In this document: positions 17,315-29,846 of the stretch, piece by piece
How positions within the stretch are numbered: position 1 is the stretch's first letter
Layout of the letters: each line of letters opens with the position of its first letter
NCBI GenBank assembly: GCA_947471745.1
Contig: CANJKZ010001109.1
Span: 1,736,001 to 1,800,000, forward strand
Direction: 5' to 3'
DNA length: 64,000 bases
Source of the DNA: Closterium sp. Naga37s-1
Lineage: Eukaryota > Streptophyta > Zygnematophyceae > Desmidiales > Closteriaceae
The notes under the pieces: model-generated
What the model was told of the DNA's origin: nothing
What the model saw: only the letters and a program-made list of their open reading frames with translations
Database searches by the model: none
Position numbers and translations under genes: made by a program

Positions 17315-19505
17315 CGTCTCCCCCTCAAAGCTGGGTGGCGTGAGATACACCCTGCTTGACAAGATAGTCCTTGAGAGCACAACGTGCATTGCCCATATCA
17401 GCTTCCGCCAACTGTCCTCAGTGGGGTCATATCCCTTCCAGCGTATCAAGAACTCGAGGGACTTGCCGCCGCGGTACCGATGAGTAAGAACGCGCTCCAC
17501 TTCATACTCGGGTTCATCCTGTACGAGAACATGTGGTGGTGGCAGTAGCTGCCGTCCCTGAAACTGTTGGTTGGGGTCCTTGTAGGGTTTCAGTAGTTGG
17601 ACATGGAAAGCATTGTGAAGCTTCCACGTATCTGGTAAGCGCAAGCGGAATGTAACTGGTGTCACATGTGCCTCCACGAGAAATGGACCACGGAAGCGAG
17701 GCCGGGGCTTGGATGGTAGGTGAGACAGGTTCAAGTTGCGTGCGTCAAGAAGCACCTGATCTCTGACTGCCACTGAGTGATCTCGTCGCTGGCGATCGGC
17801 ATACTGCTTCTGCGAGTTCTGCATCGTGGTGAGACGCCGCTGAGTCTTCTCCCATAGCTGCTGCATGGTGGTGACGAAGTCGTGTGTGGCCTCGACGTGT
17901 GCCGGTGTGGTTGGTTGTTGTGGGGTGAGTGGTTCCCGTCCGGAACACAGGAAGAAAGGAGTTTCCCTGTCGCCGCATGTGACGCGTTGTTGTAAGCGAA
18001 CTCTAGGATCGGTAACTGTGTGTCCCAGTAGCTGACGTCGTCCTTGCAAGCTGTACGCAGTAACTGTTCAACCACCTGATTGAGTCGCTCTGTCTGTCCG
18101 TCAGTCTGTGGGTGGTATGGTGAGGACATCGCAAGTTTGGTCCCCAATAATCCCATGAGCTCCTTCCCGAACTTACTCGTGAATTTGGGGTCTCTGTCTG
18201 AGATGAGTGTAGCGGGGATGCCGTGGATGGTGATGATGCGGTCGAAGAAGAGACGGGCAGTTGCTTCAGCTGTAGCCGTGGCGTTGGTCGGGATGAAGTG
18301 ACCCATTTTGGAGAACTTGTCGATCACCACGAGTATAGCGTCATGCCCTCGTGAGGTCGAAGGAAGTCCCGTGATGAAGTCGAGGCTAACGACTTGCCAT
18401 GGCTGCTCCGATACGGGTAGAGGCTGAAGTAACCCTGCTCTTTTCTGCTTGCTACTCTTCATCCACTGGCACGTGTCGCAAGAGGTGACGAACTGCTGCA
18501 CGTCTGCTGCCATCCCGGGCCAGTAGTAATACTTCGCCATCCCTGCTAATGTCTTGTTGCTCCGGAAATGTCCCGCGTATGGTACGTCGTGAAACTCCTC
18601 CAGTAGGATCTGTCGGAGCGGGGCATAGTTTGGTACCCAAATCCTTCCTGAACCCTTCCTTACAGCTAAGTATTTTTCCACTGTAACAGCTTCTTAGTCT
18701 GTGCTGTAGCGATCTCCGCGTCCACGGAGTATCCATGTTGGAATAGACCCTTGAGCAGAGGGTTCATCCCGTCGAGCTGGATGCCTGCTACATGTCCAGG
18801 GCGGCTCAATGCGTCTGCCTTGTTGTGTAGCCCGGGCTTGTAGACGATGTCGTAGTGGAAGTGAGTTTCCAAGAAGTCCACCCACCGCACCTGTCGTCGT
18901 GAGAGCGTCGGCAGCGACTTCAGGTATTTGAGACTGCAGTGGTCAATAAAGACCATAGTCTTAGCTCCCTCTAAGTAACACCTCCACGCCTTGAAGGCTA
19001 TGACTATCGCTAAGGCTTCTTTGTCATGGATGGGGTAATTTAGTTCTGCTCCGTGTAGCTTCTTACTGAGGTAGGCGATAGGCTGTAAACCGTTCTTGTG
19101 GTCCTGCATCAGTACTGCTCCGACAACTTGGTCACTAGCGTCTGCTTCCACCACGTAGTCCTTGTCTGGATCTGGTACGATGAGTACTGGGCCTGTGGTC
19201 AGTGCTGTCTGTAGCTGCTCCATGGCTTGCTGATGAGGAGTATCCCATTTGTAGGGTGTATCCTTTTTCAGTAGGTCAGTCAGTGGCGCTGCTATCTTAG
19301 CGTATTGCGGCACGAACGTGTTGTAGTAGTTGGCGAAGCCTAGGAACTGCTGCAACTCCTTCACGTTCTCCGGAACTTTCCACTTCTTGACGGCTTTGAT
19401 TTTCCGCGAGTCCACGTGTACGCCCTCCGCACTCACCATGTGCCCGAGAAACTGCACCTTCGTCAGTGCGAAGTCGCTCTTTGACAGCTTCACGTATAAC
19501 TTGTG
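16945..19505 (-). mobile_element. Gypsy D, chromodomain type, 5'-truncated, inside copia C
   Basis: Minus-strand Ty3/gypsy with chromodomain. From its 5' side: RT end (LGHMVSAEGVHVDSRKI, near 19450), RNase H (DKDYVVEADASDQVVGAVL, near 19140), integrase zinc finger (HFRSNKTLAG ... CDTCQWMK, near 18480-18570), integrase core (LDFITGLPSTSRGHD, HPQTDGQTERLN, about 18050-18400), integrase C-terminus and chromodomain (EYEVERVLTHRYRGGKSLEF, about 17430-17530), poly-purine tract, 3' LTR. Gag, protease and most of RT are absent. Same family as E. Few breaks in what remains (about two or three). As it lies in C's leader it is younger than C. Confidence 0.9.
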
Positions 19506-22500
19506 TCAAATATAGGAGGAGTACGGCCTAGGCTTAGTAGCATAGGCCACAGTAGGACTAGAACGAGGAGGCGCGGCCGCGCGCTCTGCCCTACCTGCGC
19601 GCTGCCTGCCGCCCGTACTGCCTGCCGCGTGCCCTTCCCTTGCTAGTGCGCTCCCCTGCCTAGCCCTGCCTGCGTGCTGCTCTGCTGCTAGCACGCCCGT
19701 CCGCTCTGCCCGTTATGGCTACGCTTAGTGTCCTCACGTTCGATCCGGAGGGCCGCTCGATAGCATTCGATGCGTGGCTCGACGACCTACAGTTGTTCTT
19801 ACAGAGCGATTCCAAGGACGGAGTCTCACTGTTTGACCTCACGTCTGGCGCCTCTCCCGCCCCTGCCGCCTCAGCTGACAGTACGACTCGCTCACAGTGG
19901 CTTACTCGTGACGCTGCTGCTCGCTTAGCCATTCGTAACCACCTGCCGTTAGCCGAGCGCGCTCACTTTGGATAGCACAAGACAGCGAAAGCACTGTACC
20001 ACGCTGTAGTCGCTCGTTACTCCTCCCAGGCCACTGCTGCTCTAGGCCGCCTTCTCCTGCCCTACATGTTCCCAGAGCTGTCCGCCTTTGCCATAGTAGC
20101 CGACCTAGTCACTCACCTCCGCACTAGTGACACTCGCTACCGTGCTGCGCTCCCCGCCAAGTTTCTCACCAAGAACACCCCCCCCCCCCCATATACATCA
20201 CGCTGTACTTCATACTCACCCGCCTCCCAGACTCTCTTACTGCAGTTAGGGACCTCCTCCTAGCACTTGACCCCACCGACCTCACTGTTGACCTGCTCGA
20301 ATAGCACCTCCTAGCAGCTGAGACTACCATAGACGCTGTAGGCACTTCTCGTGGCACTCCTCGCACCCCCTTCTTTGAGGGGTGTTCGCCCTCCCCCCTT
20401 CTCCCCTCAGTCGCCTCTGCTGCAGCTGTTGACTACCTTCGTGCTGAGGAGGTAGGAGCTGCGTCTGCCCCTAGTGGGAGGCGCCACAGTGGCAAGGGCA
20501 TGGGTGGCAGGAGTGGTGGGGGTGGCAGAGGTGGAGGCGGTGGTGGGGGCGGTGGAGGCGGTGGAGGGGGCGGCGGTGGAGGAGGTAGTGGTGGTGGGGG
20601 CGGAGGGGCAGGTGGCGGCGGTGGTGGCGGCAGTGGGAGTGGTGGAGGCAGCGGTGGTGGCGGCGGTGCTGGCGGCAGTGGGGGTGGGGGCGGAGGCTGT
20701 GGTGGCGGCAGGGGTGGTACCAGCCAGAGGGGAGGCCTTGGAGGTGGCCAGAGGCAGTCGCAGCGTCAGCCCCTTTCGTCTCAGGAGCTCCGTGAGTGGT
20801 TTGCTCAGCGTGGGGAGATTCGGGGTAGTGGTCCCTGCCCGTATGTCATTTGCACAGGTGACCGCACTGGTCAGACATGCGGGAGGTCTCACACTCAGCA
20901 CCGCTGCTTCTACCGCCTTACCGACGCCTTTTGCGCTGAGTTTCCCGATGCACCTGAGCTCCCCAACTGGGCGGAGTTGCTTAGGCAGAATGTGCATATC
21001 TTTGCTCTTGACTTTGATGCTATCCTATCTGCCATGTATGCATTGACTGTTAGTGCTGAGGGTGACTGTTACCCGTGTATGCCGCCAGACCCAGGTATAG
21101 AGGCTGCTGCTTTAGGTGCTAGTGAGCCTGCTGCCCTAGGTGCTGGTGAGTCTGCTCTCTCTGGTACTGCGTCTGCTGCGGCCCAGCACACCTTCACGCT
21201 TGACTCAGGCGCTTCCCGTTGTTTCTTTCGTGACAGTACCATAGTCACACCGCTCTCTGCACCTGTTGCTGTCTCCTTGGCTGACCCCTCTGGGGGCCCA
21301 GTCCTTACACGTTCCTCCACTGTTCTACCGTGTCCGGCGGTTCCGTCTGGGTCACTGTCAGGTCTCCACCTCCCCTCGTTCTCTACAAACTTGGTGAGCA
21401 CACCTGTCCTCCAGGATGCGGGAGTTGACACCTTCACTCCTGGACGGCAGCGTGTGGCGATCTGTACGTGCTCCCGGACCGGTCGCCACCTGGCCACGTT
21501 CACCCGTCGGCCTGGGTCGAGTCTGTACACACTGACTACTGCGCCTCCTCAGATAGCTGCGTCCGCGTCTGCGTCAGGTCAGCTTGCTGCCCCCTGCTCG
21601 TGTCGTGCCCTGTCGCACCAGACGCTCCTTTGGCACCACCGTCTTGGTCACCCCTCTGTGGCACGCCTCCGTGGCATGCACTCCCGTCTCCTTGTCTCTG
21701 GTCTTCCCAGGTTTCTGCCTCCCCTCCCACCCTCGTCTGCCCCTCCCTGCCTTCCCTGTGTCGAGGGGCGGCAGCGCGCCGCTCCTCACTCCTCCTCGTT
21801 CCCCCCGACTGAGGCTCCCCTGCAGACTCTCCACATGGACGTGTGGGGCCGAGCCCGCGTCCGTGGACAGGGCCACGAGCGATACTTTCTGCTGGTTGTC
21901 GACGACTACTCGCGTTACACCATGGTCTTCCCCTTGCGCCGCAAGGGGGAGGTCCCTGATGTTTTTATCCCTTGGATCCGCGCTGTTCGACTCCAGCTCC
22001 GCGAGCGGTTCGAGATGGACCTTCCAGTCCTGCGTCTGCACTCTGACAGAGGTGGTGAGTTTTCCTCCGACCTCTTGCGGGCCTTTTGTCGTGCGGAGGG
22101 CATTTGCCAGACGTTCATGCTTCCGGCCTCTCCGGAGTAGAATGGGGTTGCTGAGCGCCGCATTGGCTTAGTCATGGAGGTCGCTTGTACCTCCATGATC
22201 CATGCGGCTGCCCCCCATTTTATGTGGCCGTTTGAAGTCCAGTACGCTGCGCATCAGCTCAACCTCTGGTCCCGTGTCTCCTTGCCGGAGACCTCGCCCA
22301 CACTGCGTTGGACGGGGGAGGTTGGCGATGCGTCGGTGTTCCGGGTCTGGGGATGTCGAGCCTTTGTCCGCGATACGTCCGCGGACAAGCTCTCCTCCCG
22401 TGCCTGGCTGGCAGTTTTACCACCCCACCTCGCGCCGTGTCCTGCCCTCTCAGGACGTCACGTTTGACGAGTCGGTTCCCTTTTACCATCTCTTCCCCTA

Positions 22501-25500
22501 CCGCACTGCCCCTCTTCCCCCCCCCGCCGCTCTTCCTCGCACCAGGTCCTCCTCCGGTAGACCCCCTCCCCTCTCAGGGTCCTGCTCCCTTAGGTGTGTC
22601 CCAGGTAGACCCTGTCGAGCCTGTCGAGGTCGCTGTCGACTCTGGTGCTGCTAGGGGTGTTGCATCTGGGGGTGTTGAGCCTGCGGGTGCGGGGCTTGGG
22701 GGTGCTGAGCGTGAGTGTGCGGAGCCTGAGGGTGCGGAGCCTGGGGGTGCTGAGCCTGCGGGTGCGGAGCTTGGGGGTGCTGAGCCTGAGCGTGCGGAGC
22801 CTGGAGGTGCTGAGCTTGGGGGTGCTGAGCCCGAGTGTGCTGAGCCTGGAGGCCCTTCGGGTGTCTTGTCACGGCCGGAGTCTCTCTCTCCAGTGCAGCG
22901 TGGTTTGCTCGGCGCTGGAGCCTCCGGAGTGGTGCTGCTGGAGCTAGAGCTGCTTGAGTTACTAGAGCCGCTAGTCCCGGAGGTGCTCGTACTGGAGGTA
23001 CTGGAGCTGCTGGGGCTGGAGTTACTGTTGGAGCTACTGGAGGTACTTGTGCTGCTGGAGCTGGGGCTGCTGGAGGTACTGGAGCTACTAGAGCTGGAGG
23101 TGCTGCTGGAGCTGGAGCTGCTGGAGGTGCTGGAGCTACAGGAGCTGGAGGTGCTGCTGGAGCTGGAGCTGCGGGAGGTGCTGCTGGAGCTGGAGCTACT
23201 GGAGGTGCTGGAGCTAGAGCTGCTAGAGGTACTGAAGCTGCTGGAGCTGGGGGTGCGACTAGAGCTGGCGCTGGAGGTGCTGCTGGAGCTGGAGCTGCTG
23301 GAGGTACTGGTGCTGTCGGTGCTGGTGCTGGAGGTGCTGTGCGGCCACGACCGTACTTCGTTCCACTGCTTCAGCAGGTTCTTGGTCTCCCGCCTTTTAC
23401 TGACCTTACTCCTTCCTTATTGTGTCCGCCGCCTGACCAGTCCTTGCCACATTTACAGCCAGCCTCCCCACTACCTGCCTCATCTCCTTACACTGAGCAG
23501 CCCGGAGGTCTTACTGAGCGTCGTGAGCCTGAGTCTTGTCCTGCGTCGCCTGTTCGCACTAGTCGCACTAGTCGTCGTGTTCCGCGTCCGCGTCCTCCTC
23601 CTATCTTTGGCACGCACCAGATGGCACTTTGTCCTTCCTCTGTTCCACTGCGTGTCCCTCTATCATCTCCTCCTGCGTCCTCCCTTATTGACGGTCAGGA
23701 CCCGGAGTCTGACTCACTTCGTGCTGCTAGTCCTACAGTCACGCATCTCCTGGCCACTGTTATCACTGACCCTTCCTTTGAGTCCAATGCTGCGTCTGCC
23801 TTAGTTGCTGAGCTTGTCGACTTAGCTGCTCGCTGTCGTCTAGACTGAGCCGCTAGCCTTGTTGCTGAGTCGGAGTCTGTCTGTCCTCCGTCCGTCGGGG
23901 GTGAGTGTGCTCTTGGCACGGACGTCCTTGAGGACATGCAGGAGGACTTTGAGTGCTTTGCAGCTGCTGTACCTCATCTCGTGTCCATGCTGATTGCACC
24001 TAAGGGAGACCCGGATGCACCAGACATCCCGACCCCGCGCTCTTACGCAGAGGCGATAGAGGGTCCCTACTCCTCTCAGTGGCAGTCAGCCATGGACGCA
24101 GAGATGGCATCCTGGAAGTCCACTTGCACTTACGTCGACGAGGTTCCCCCACCTGGGGCGAACATCGTCAGTGGCATGTGGATTTTCAGGGTGAAGCGGC
24201 CGCCGGGTTCTCCGCCTGTCTTCAAGGCGCGTTACGTTGCACGAGGCTTCAGTCAGCGACAGGGAGTTGACTTTTTCCAGACCTTCTCCCCTACCCCGAA
24301 GATGACCACACTTCGGGTACAGCTGCACGTCGCCGCTCAGCGTGACTACGAGCTTCACTCTCTTGATTTCAGCACTACTTTCCTACAGGGCAGCCTGCAC
24401 GAGGAGATCTGGCTGCGCCGCCCACCTGGCTTCGCTGGGTCGTTTCCTCCTGGTACCCAGTGGAGCCTCCGGCGGCCAGTCTACGGTCTCTGCCAGGCGC
24501 CTCACGAGTGGCACGACACACTAAGGACGACTCTTGCGGCTCTTGGGTTTGCACCTTCTACTGCTGACCCGTCGCTGTTTCTACGAACCGACACTTTGCT
24601 GCCGTCGTTCTACATCCTCGTGTACGTCGACGACTTGGTCTTTGCCACTGCTGACACTGCTGGACTGGCCCACGTGAAGTCGGAGCTGCAGAAGAGACAC
24701 ACGTGCACAGACCTGGGTAAGCTGCGCAACTATCTTGGCTTGCAGATCACCCGGGACAGAGCACGGCGCACCATTACCTTGACTGGGTCACACATGGTGC
24801 AGCAGGTCCTTCAGCGCTTCGACTTCCAGTACTCCTCGCCACTGGCCACTCCTCTGCCTACTGGTCACTCACTCTCAGCTCTGCCTTCGGATGAGTCCGT
24901 AGAGCCGAGTGGCCTGTATCCAGAGCTTGTGGGCTGCCTCATGTACCTGATGACCTGCACTCGACCTGACCTTGCTTACCCTCTTAGCATCCTGGCACGC
25001 TACGTTGCGCCCGGGAGACACGGACCAGAGCACTGGAAGGCCGCTAACAGGGTGATGCACTACTTGTGCAGTACGTCGGGCATGGGGCTCGTGCTTGGAG
25101 GACGGGGTCCAGTTGTCCTCACTGGTCACGCAGACGCTTCTTGGGTTGACGACTTGGCTACGCAGCGGTCGTCACAGGGTTATGCCTTCAGCCTTGGCTC
25201 CGGTTCTGTCTCGTGGCGGTCTACCCGCTCGTCCTGTTCTCAGCTCCGGTTGTGAGGCTGAGATCTACGCAGGGGCCATGGCTGCACAGGAGTTATGCTG
25301 GCTCACCTACCTGCTGACCGACTTGGGAGAGCCGCCTCGTTCTCCTCCACTTCTGTACGTCGACAGCAAGGTCATGATTGCCTTGTGTCAGGAGAACAGA
25401 CTGGAGCACAGAACGAAGCACATAGCTCTGCGCTACTTCCTTGCTCGAGAGTTGCAGCAGCGTGGTCAGCTTCGTCTTGTTTACGTGGCCTCTCAGGCCA

Positions 25501-25696
25501 ACAGTGCTGATATCTTCAACAAGGCACTTCCGCCTTGTGATCATCAGCGTTTCTGTACTGTTTTAAGCCTTGTGCCTACCTGGCCTCACTTGCTCATTTC
25601 GTGACTTTGCTTGTACTGTGATCTATATACATACCTGCATGCTTGCTCTTGCTAGGTAGTGATCACTGTGCTGTTGTTGCTGCATATATACCTCTG

Positions 25697-25830
25697 CATG
25701 TGAACTGGCCTTGTGGTCCTTTGCCTGTGCTCGGAATGTGTGGTGATGTTGTGATCCACCCTGAGCTTGCTTTGCTTTTCTTGACTAGTCTTGTGACCCC
25801 TTGTTCTCCCCCACTTTGCCTATGGGGGTG
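25697..25830 (+). other. Conserved post-Pol block of copia C
   Basis: Same block as in A and B, ending in ATGGGGGTG. The frame CGDVVIHPELALLFL is open across it even though the main Pol frame is broken. Confidence 0.7.
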
Positions 25831-25961
25831 TGTCAAACTATATATATGTGTTAGTTCTGTGTAGGCTATCTTGGGGTAGCCCATATGGGGTACAACCCAA
25901 ATTAGGGTTTTCTACTTGTACCCATCCTGCTGCTAGTTCAATTCATTCGTTCTTTTTGACA
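25831..25961 (+). repeat. 3' LTR of copia C
   Basis: 131 bp, TGTCAAACTATATATATG ... TTTTGACA, followed by the target duplication GTATC (25962-25966). Confidence 0.93.
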
Positions 25962-25974
25962 GTATCGGTGCGGC

Positions 25975-26041
25975 CAGCTACGACTGAGAATATATGCACG
26001 TATGCATATTTATGGTGTAATATCATAAAAAAAAAAAAAAA
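25975..26041 (+). mobile_element. 67-bp poly-A-tailed retroinsertion with 11-bp duplication
   Basis: A short AT-rich stretch (CAGCTACGACTGAGAATATA...) ends in a run of about 16 A. It is bracketed by the direct repeat ATCGGTGCGGC (25964-25974 and 26042-26052). This is the signature of target-primed reverse transcription by a LINE-type machinery: a severely 5'-truncated SINE, LINE or cellular RNA copy. It lies in the RT region of gypsy G, two bases inside C's target duplication, so it probably came after C. The source RNA is not recognised. Confidence 0.7.
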
Positions 26042-29000
26042 ATCGGTGCGGCGAACGGCGACGAACTTGGTTGAATTATTTTTTTCTCTAGTTGGTAATC
26101 TAGCTTCTTCCTCAGTTCGTCGAGTTCGGGCTGTGTCAGTCTGAACTGTCGCTGTATGGTTGGTTGTGCCCCCGGTTCCAACTCTATGCAGTGGTCGTGT
26201 GCTCACTGAGGTGGCAGTCCTTTCGGTAAGTCGCCAGGGAAATCCCCGGGCATCGTTTCATTAGTTCCTATAGCTAGGGCGATACGGTTGCTTGCAGCTT
26301 TTGAAAATCACTCGACTCCTCTGCTTCCTTTACTATTGCAATGTCCAATGAGTACACGTCAGCTCCAGCGGCGGCAGCCCGTTTCACCCTGAAGACTTAG
26401 GCGACCGCCAGCGAGGTAGTTCCGACCCAGTTACCACCGCTTCACACCGTGCAGCTATCTATCGTCCAGTCAATTCGCGGGTTGTAGCGTTGCAGCCAAT
26501 CACGTCTAAGTAAAATGTCGTGCCCATCTAGTGTCGTTGCGAGCATTTCCTGTGTAAACCCGAAGTTCCCCCCACAGCGAACCTTCACCCTCTCCACTTT
26601 CTCCCGTATAGCCAGTGTTGTGTGGTCAACAAAGCGTGCGCCGATTTCCGGTAAACAGCGACTAAGCATCAACTGCGGTTTCCGTGCTGTTGCGGTATTG
26701 ACTAAACTGTGACTTGCTCCTCCATCAATAGAAATACTCACTCCTACCCCCTGTATTTTCCCGTGAATCAGTATTGGGCAATCCGTCGCTGTACCCTCCT
26801 TATTCAGTCGAGCCCGATCGATTGCGTGAATTGATACTGTGACTTGATGAGGGTCAGTGGGGTCGGAAGACAGACGGTGGACCCGGCGGCCACTTCACCC
26901 TAAAAATCCACATGTCATCGACTATGTTCGCCCCAGCAGGGGGAACGACGTCGACGTAGGTGCCTGTGGACTTCCATGATGCCATCTCTGTGTCCATGGC
27001 TGACTCAAGATCACCTCTACGTAAGAGCGCGGGACAGGGATGCTTGGATCTCCCTCAGGGCAAAGCAGCATGGCAGCGAGATGAGGTACAGCAGCCGCGA
27101 AACACTCGAGCTCAAACTGCCTGTCCTTAAGGACGTTACTACCAAGGGCAAGCTCACTGCCGACGGACGAAGGACAGCTAGACTCATAAACAAGTCTCGC
27201 GAAGTAGTCAAGACAACATGCTCAAGTGGCGGTGAAGACGGTCGAGGCGGAAAGCCAGGAGGGGTCTCCAAGCACGGGGAGCGGCAAGAGGCAGCAATGT
27301 CGTTAGCAGCAGGGTCAACCCCCTCAGCCGGGCCAAAGGAGACCTCTAAAGGCTCAACCAAGGGGAGTGGTATGACCTGAGACACCCCTAAGGGAGCAGG
27401 ACGCGAGGCGGGGTGGGGGTCTACCGGGGAGTAATCTGGAACTAAAAAAAAGGGCGGCGGGGGGATAGGAGAAGACACGTGGGGGAGGAGACGGTAGTAG
27501 CAGATCGACTTGTCAAAGGCGGCATCCAGGGAGGACATGCGTGGCTGGGTGGTAGAACTACCAGCCATGCGTGTCGGTGGGAAAGCTAAGTAAGATGCAG
27601 CGAACGGTGCGAGAAGAGAGCTTGCATGCGGTGGTATCGCGGACAAGGGCAAGTAAACCCCAGACCCGAAACGCTGACGCATCGCCAACCTCCCCCATCC
27701 AACACAGTGTAGGGTGAGGTTTCTGACTTGGAGACACGGGGCCGGAGGTTGAGCTGATGCGCGTATCGGACCGCAAACGGCCACAGAAAATGGGGAGAAG
27801 CCGAACGGATCATGGAGGTGCGAGCAACCTCCATGGCCAAGCCAATGCGGCGCTCAGTAATCCCATTTTGCTTTGGAGAAGCCGGAAGCGTGAATGACTG
27901 GGTGATGCCCTCCTCACGACAAAAGTCCTCGAGGAGACTGGAGGAGAACTCACCTCCAAAATTAGAGTGCAGACGGAGTACCGGGAGGTCCTGACGGAAT
28001 CATGCGCTCACCTGGCGTCGAACAGCGTGGACCCAAGGGATTAGAACAAGACGGACGTCGCTCTTATGCTGCAAGGGAAACACCTTGGTGTAGCATGTGT
28101 GGTCGTCGACGACCAGCAGGAAGTAGCGCTCCCGGCCCGGCCCAGGGACGAGGGGTGGGCCCCACACGTCCATGTGCAGGGTCTGCAGAGGAGCAGTGGT
28201 CGGAGGGGACGAGGAGGAGTGAGGAGTGGCGCGCTGCCGCCCCTCAACACAGGGAGTGCACAGCGACGCAAGCAACAGCGGGAGCGGGGGCAGGGACCTC
28301 GGGAGTGCATGCGACGCAGACGCAGTAGGGAGGGGTGAGCAAGACGGTGGTGCCAGAGGAGAGACGGTTGTGTGAGTAACCAAGAGGCTAGGGTGAGCTC
28401 GGTGCGGTCGAAAGAGAGGAAGTCGTCTCGGATGGGGCGAAGGGAGTCAGGGAGACAGGTCACGAGGAAGTAGAGAGTGATGTATATCAAGATGGGTTCT
28501 CAGCCAGAAATACTGGCTTGAGAGCAGGACGGTAGCGAAGGTCACCGGAGAGCAGGTGTGTCATGAGGTCAATGACACTGGGAAAGTCGAACAACTAAGG
28601 AAAGGGGTACGGTAACAGTGGGCGGCAGAGGAGGGGGGGAGGATAGCGCTTCACTACAGCGTCATAAAGTGTTTTGGCCCTTTCAGCTGGCGAAAGTGGG
28701 TTCACTGGTCGGGCGGGAGGTGGCTGCGGATTACCAGCGTGGCAGTGGCGTCGCGTGCTAACCATTGTGTACTAACTATGCAGTCAGCCTTATACTTCTG
28801 CTGTGTTTCTACAGACGCAGTCAGAGTGAGCGGGGCCGGGGGGGAGCATGAGGTGTGCTCAAAGAGAGATATGTTGTCCCTGGTAACGCTAAGCAGGTAC
28901 AAGTGAATCCTCTTGAGCCAGGACTTGAAATCGACAGGGCTACCTTCGGCATCAAACTCCTGTACAGTGGGAGTCACCATAGTGAGTAGTACCGCCTAGG

Positions 29001-29655
29001 GACAGTGACGAAGAAGGCAGTGTGAGGTCCGGGCGGCGCGGATAGGGCGGCTTGGTACGGAAGGTTGGACAGGGCGGCTCAGCAGGGCGGCTCGGCGGCA
29101 CAAAGCGCGTAGCAGCGCGAGCGGCAGTGATGACAGTGGCGGTCAGGCAGCTCGGGCGCACGGCAACGCAAGCGGCAGCGGCGGACGCGGGGCAACATAC
29201 GGTAGGTCAAAGTGCGGACAGCGGCAGGGCAGTGCGCAGGCGCGTCGTGCAACAGGCAGAGGGCACGGTAAGGCAGCGCGCGGGCAGCGCGACAAGGCAG
29301 GATGCGGGCAGCGCGACAGGGCAGCGCACAGGCGCGACTCGGCGTGCGACAGCGCGCAGCAGCGTTGTGCAGCGGCAGGACGCTGCGGCGCTCAGTAGGG
29401 GCGTGCGGCGAGTAGAGGTGCGGCGGCGCCCGTGGCAGGGGCGCGCGGCGGCGCGTTAGGCAAGGGCGCGTAGGGGCGCGCGGCGGCGCGCAGGGCAGGG
29501 GCGCGCGGCGGCGCCCGAGGCAGGGACGCGCGGCGACGCCCGGGGCAGGGGCGCGACGCACGGACAGCAGAGGCACGCGCGACGCACGGGCAGTAGTGGC
29601 GCTCGGGGCAGTGACGCTAAAAAAATGTATTGTATTGTCCTTAACTTGGCCATAC

Positions 29656-29677
29656 GGAGCTATGTGCTCCGAAACCA
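29656..29677 (-). promoter_or_regulatory. Primer site and hairpin of copia I
   Basis: On the minus strand TGGTTTCGGAGC follows the LTR and overlaps a perfect hairpin GGAGC, loop ACATA, GCTCC (29656-29660 and 29666-29670). The GGGCCCACC box of the other copies is not seen here. Confidence 0.65.
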
Positions 29678-29846
29678 TGTCAGAAACAAAGTGGCACGAA
29701 TGATTTGCGTTAAAGAGAAAGAGAAAACAAGTACAAACTTTATCAATACAAAAGACCGTTTGAGAGTACAAGTACCAACTTAAATTAGGTTGTACTTCAT
29801 AAAACCTGACCCACTACAGCCTATAACGTACATAACATGTTTGACA
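29678..29846 (-). repeat. 5' LTR of copia I
   Basis: 169 bp, TGTCAAACATG ... TTTCTGACA on the minus strand. It keeps the family core in diverged form (GGCTGTAGTGGGTCAGG, ACTTGTA). Confidence 0.8.

Larger units (their letters stand above)
16151..25961 (+). mobile_element. Copia copy C, broken, hosts gypsy D
   Basis: Full-length copia of the same family as B, flanked by the 5-bp duplication GTATC (16146-16150 and 25962-25966). The LTRs differ at about 8 of 131 positions (6%), so it is clearly older than B and F. Parts: 5' LTR, duplicated primer region, GC-rich leader interrupted by gypsy D, Gag head from 19714 (MATLSVLTFDPEGRS), Gly-rich tract 20500-20720, knuckle 20836-20907, protease near 21200, GAG-pre-integrase near 21630, integrase 21840-22400, repeat linker about 22640-23330, RT 24110-24900 with YVDD near 24620, RNase H 25120-25560, post-Pol block 25697-25830, 3' LTR. 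About six breaks in the coding part. Confidence 0.94.
6394..26870 (-). mobile_element. Gypsy element G, old, split by copia B and C
   Basis: Ty3/gypsy fossil on the minus strand. Parts from its 5' side (high coordinates) to its 3' side: aspartic protease (DGGASHSLVNTATA, about 26440-26740), the start of RT (about 26050-26250, QPELDELRKKLDY), RT end and RNase H (about 15245-16080; WLDFLESNIHYTITYKKGAS), integrase (about 14570-15050; MTMDFVTGLPAG), integrase C-terminus (6990-7436; FHVSLLRPYVPS), a weak chromodomain-like stretch, poly-purine tract and 3' LTR. Copia B sits in the integrase and copia C in RT, each with a 5-bp duplication of G sequence, so G is older than both. The 5' LTR and most of Gag are not seen. 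Badly broken, ten or more breaks. Confidence 0.85.
26870..29846 (-). mobile_element. Copia copy I, broken and shortened
   Basis: Minus-strand copia relative. From its 5' side: LTR 29678-29846, primer site and hairpin, GC-rich leader (about 29000-29640), Gag head (VTPTVQEFDAEGSPVDFKSW, about 28700-28980), GAG-pre-integrase (WHHRLAHPSLLRLRRMHS, near 28330), integrase (DVWGPPLVPGPGRERYF near 28160, DDHTCYTKVF near 28100), a short linker, and the beginning of RT (about 26885-27010), where it meets the protease end of gypsy G. No 3' LTR is seen. Sequence is more distant from B than C or F are, so this may be a sister subfamily. Many breaks and an overall shortened body; old. Confidence 0.85.
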
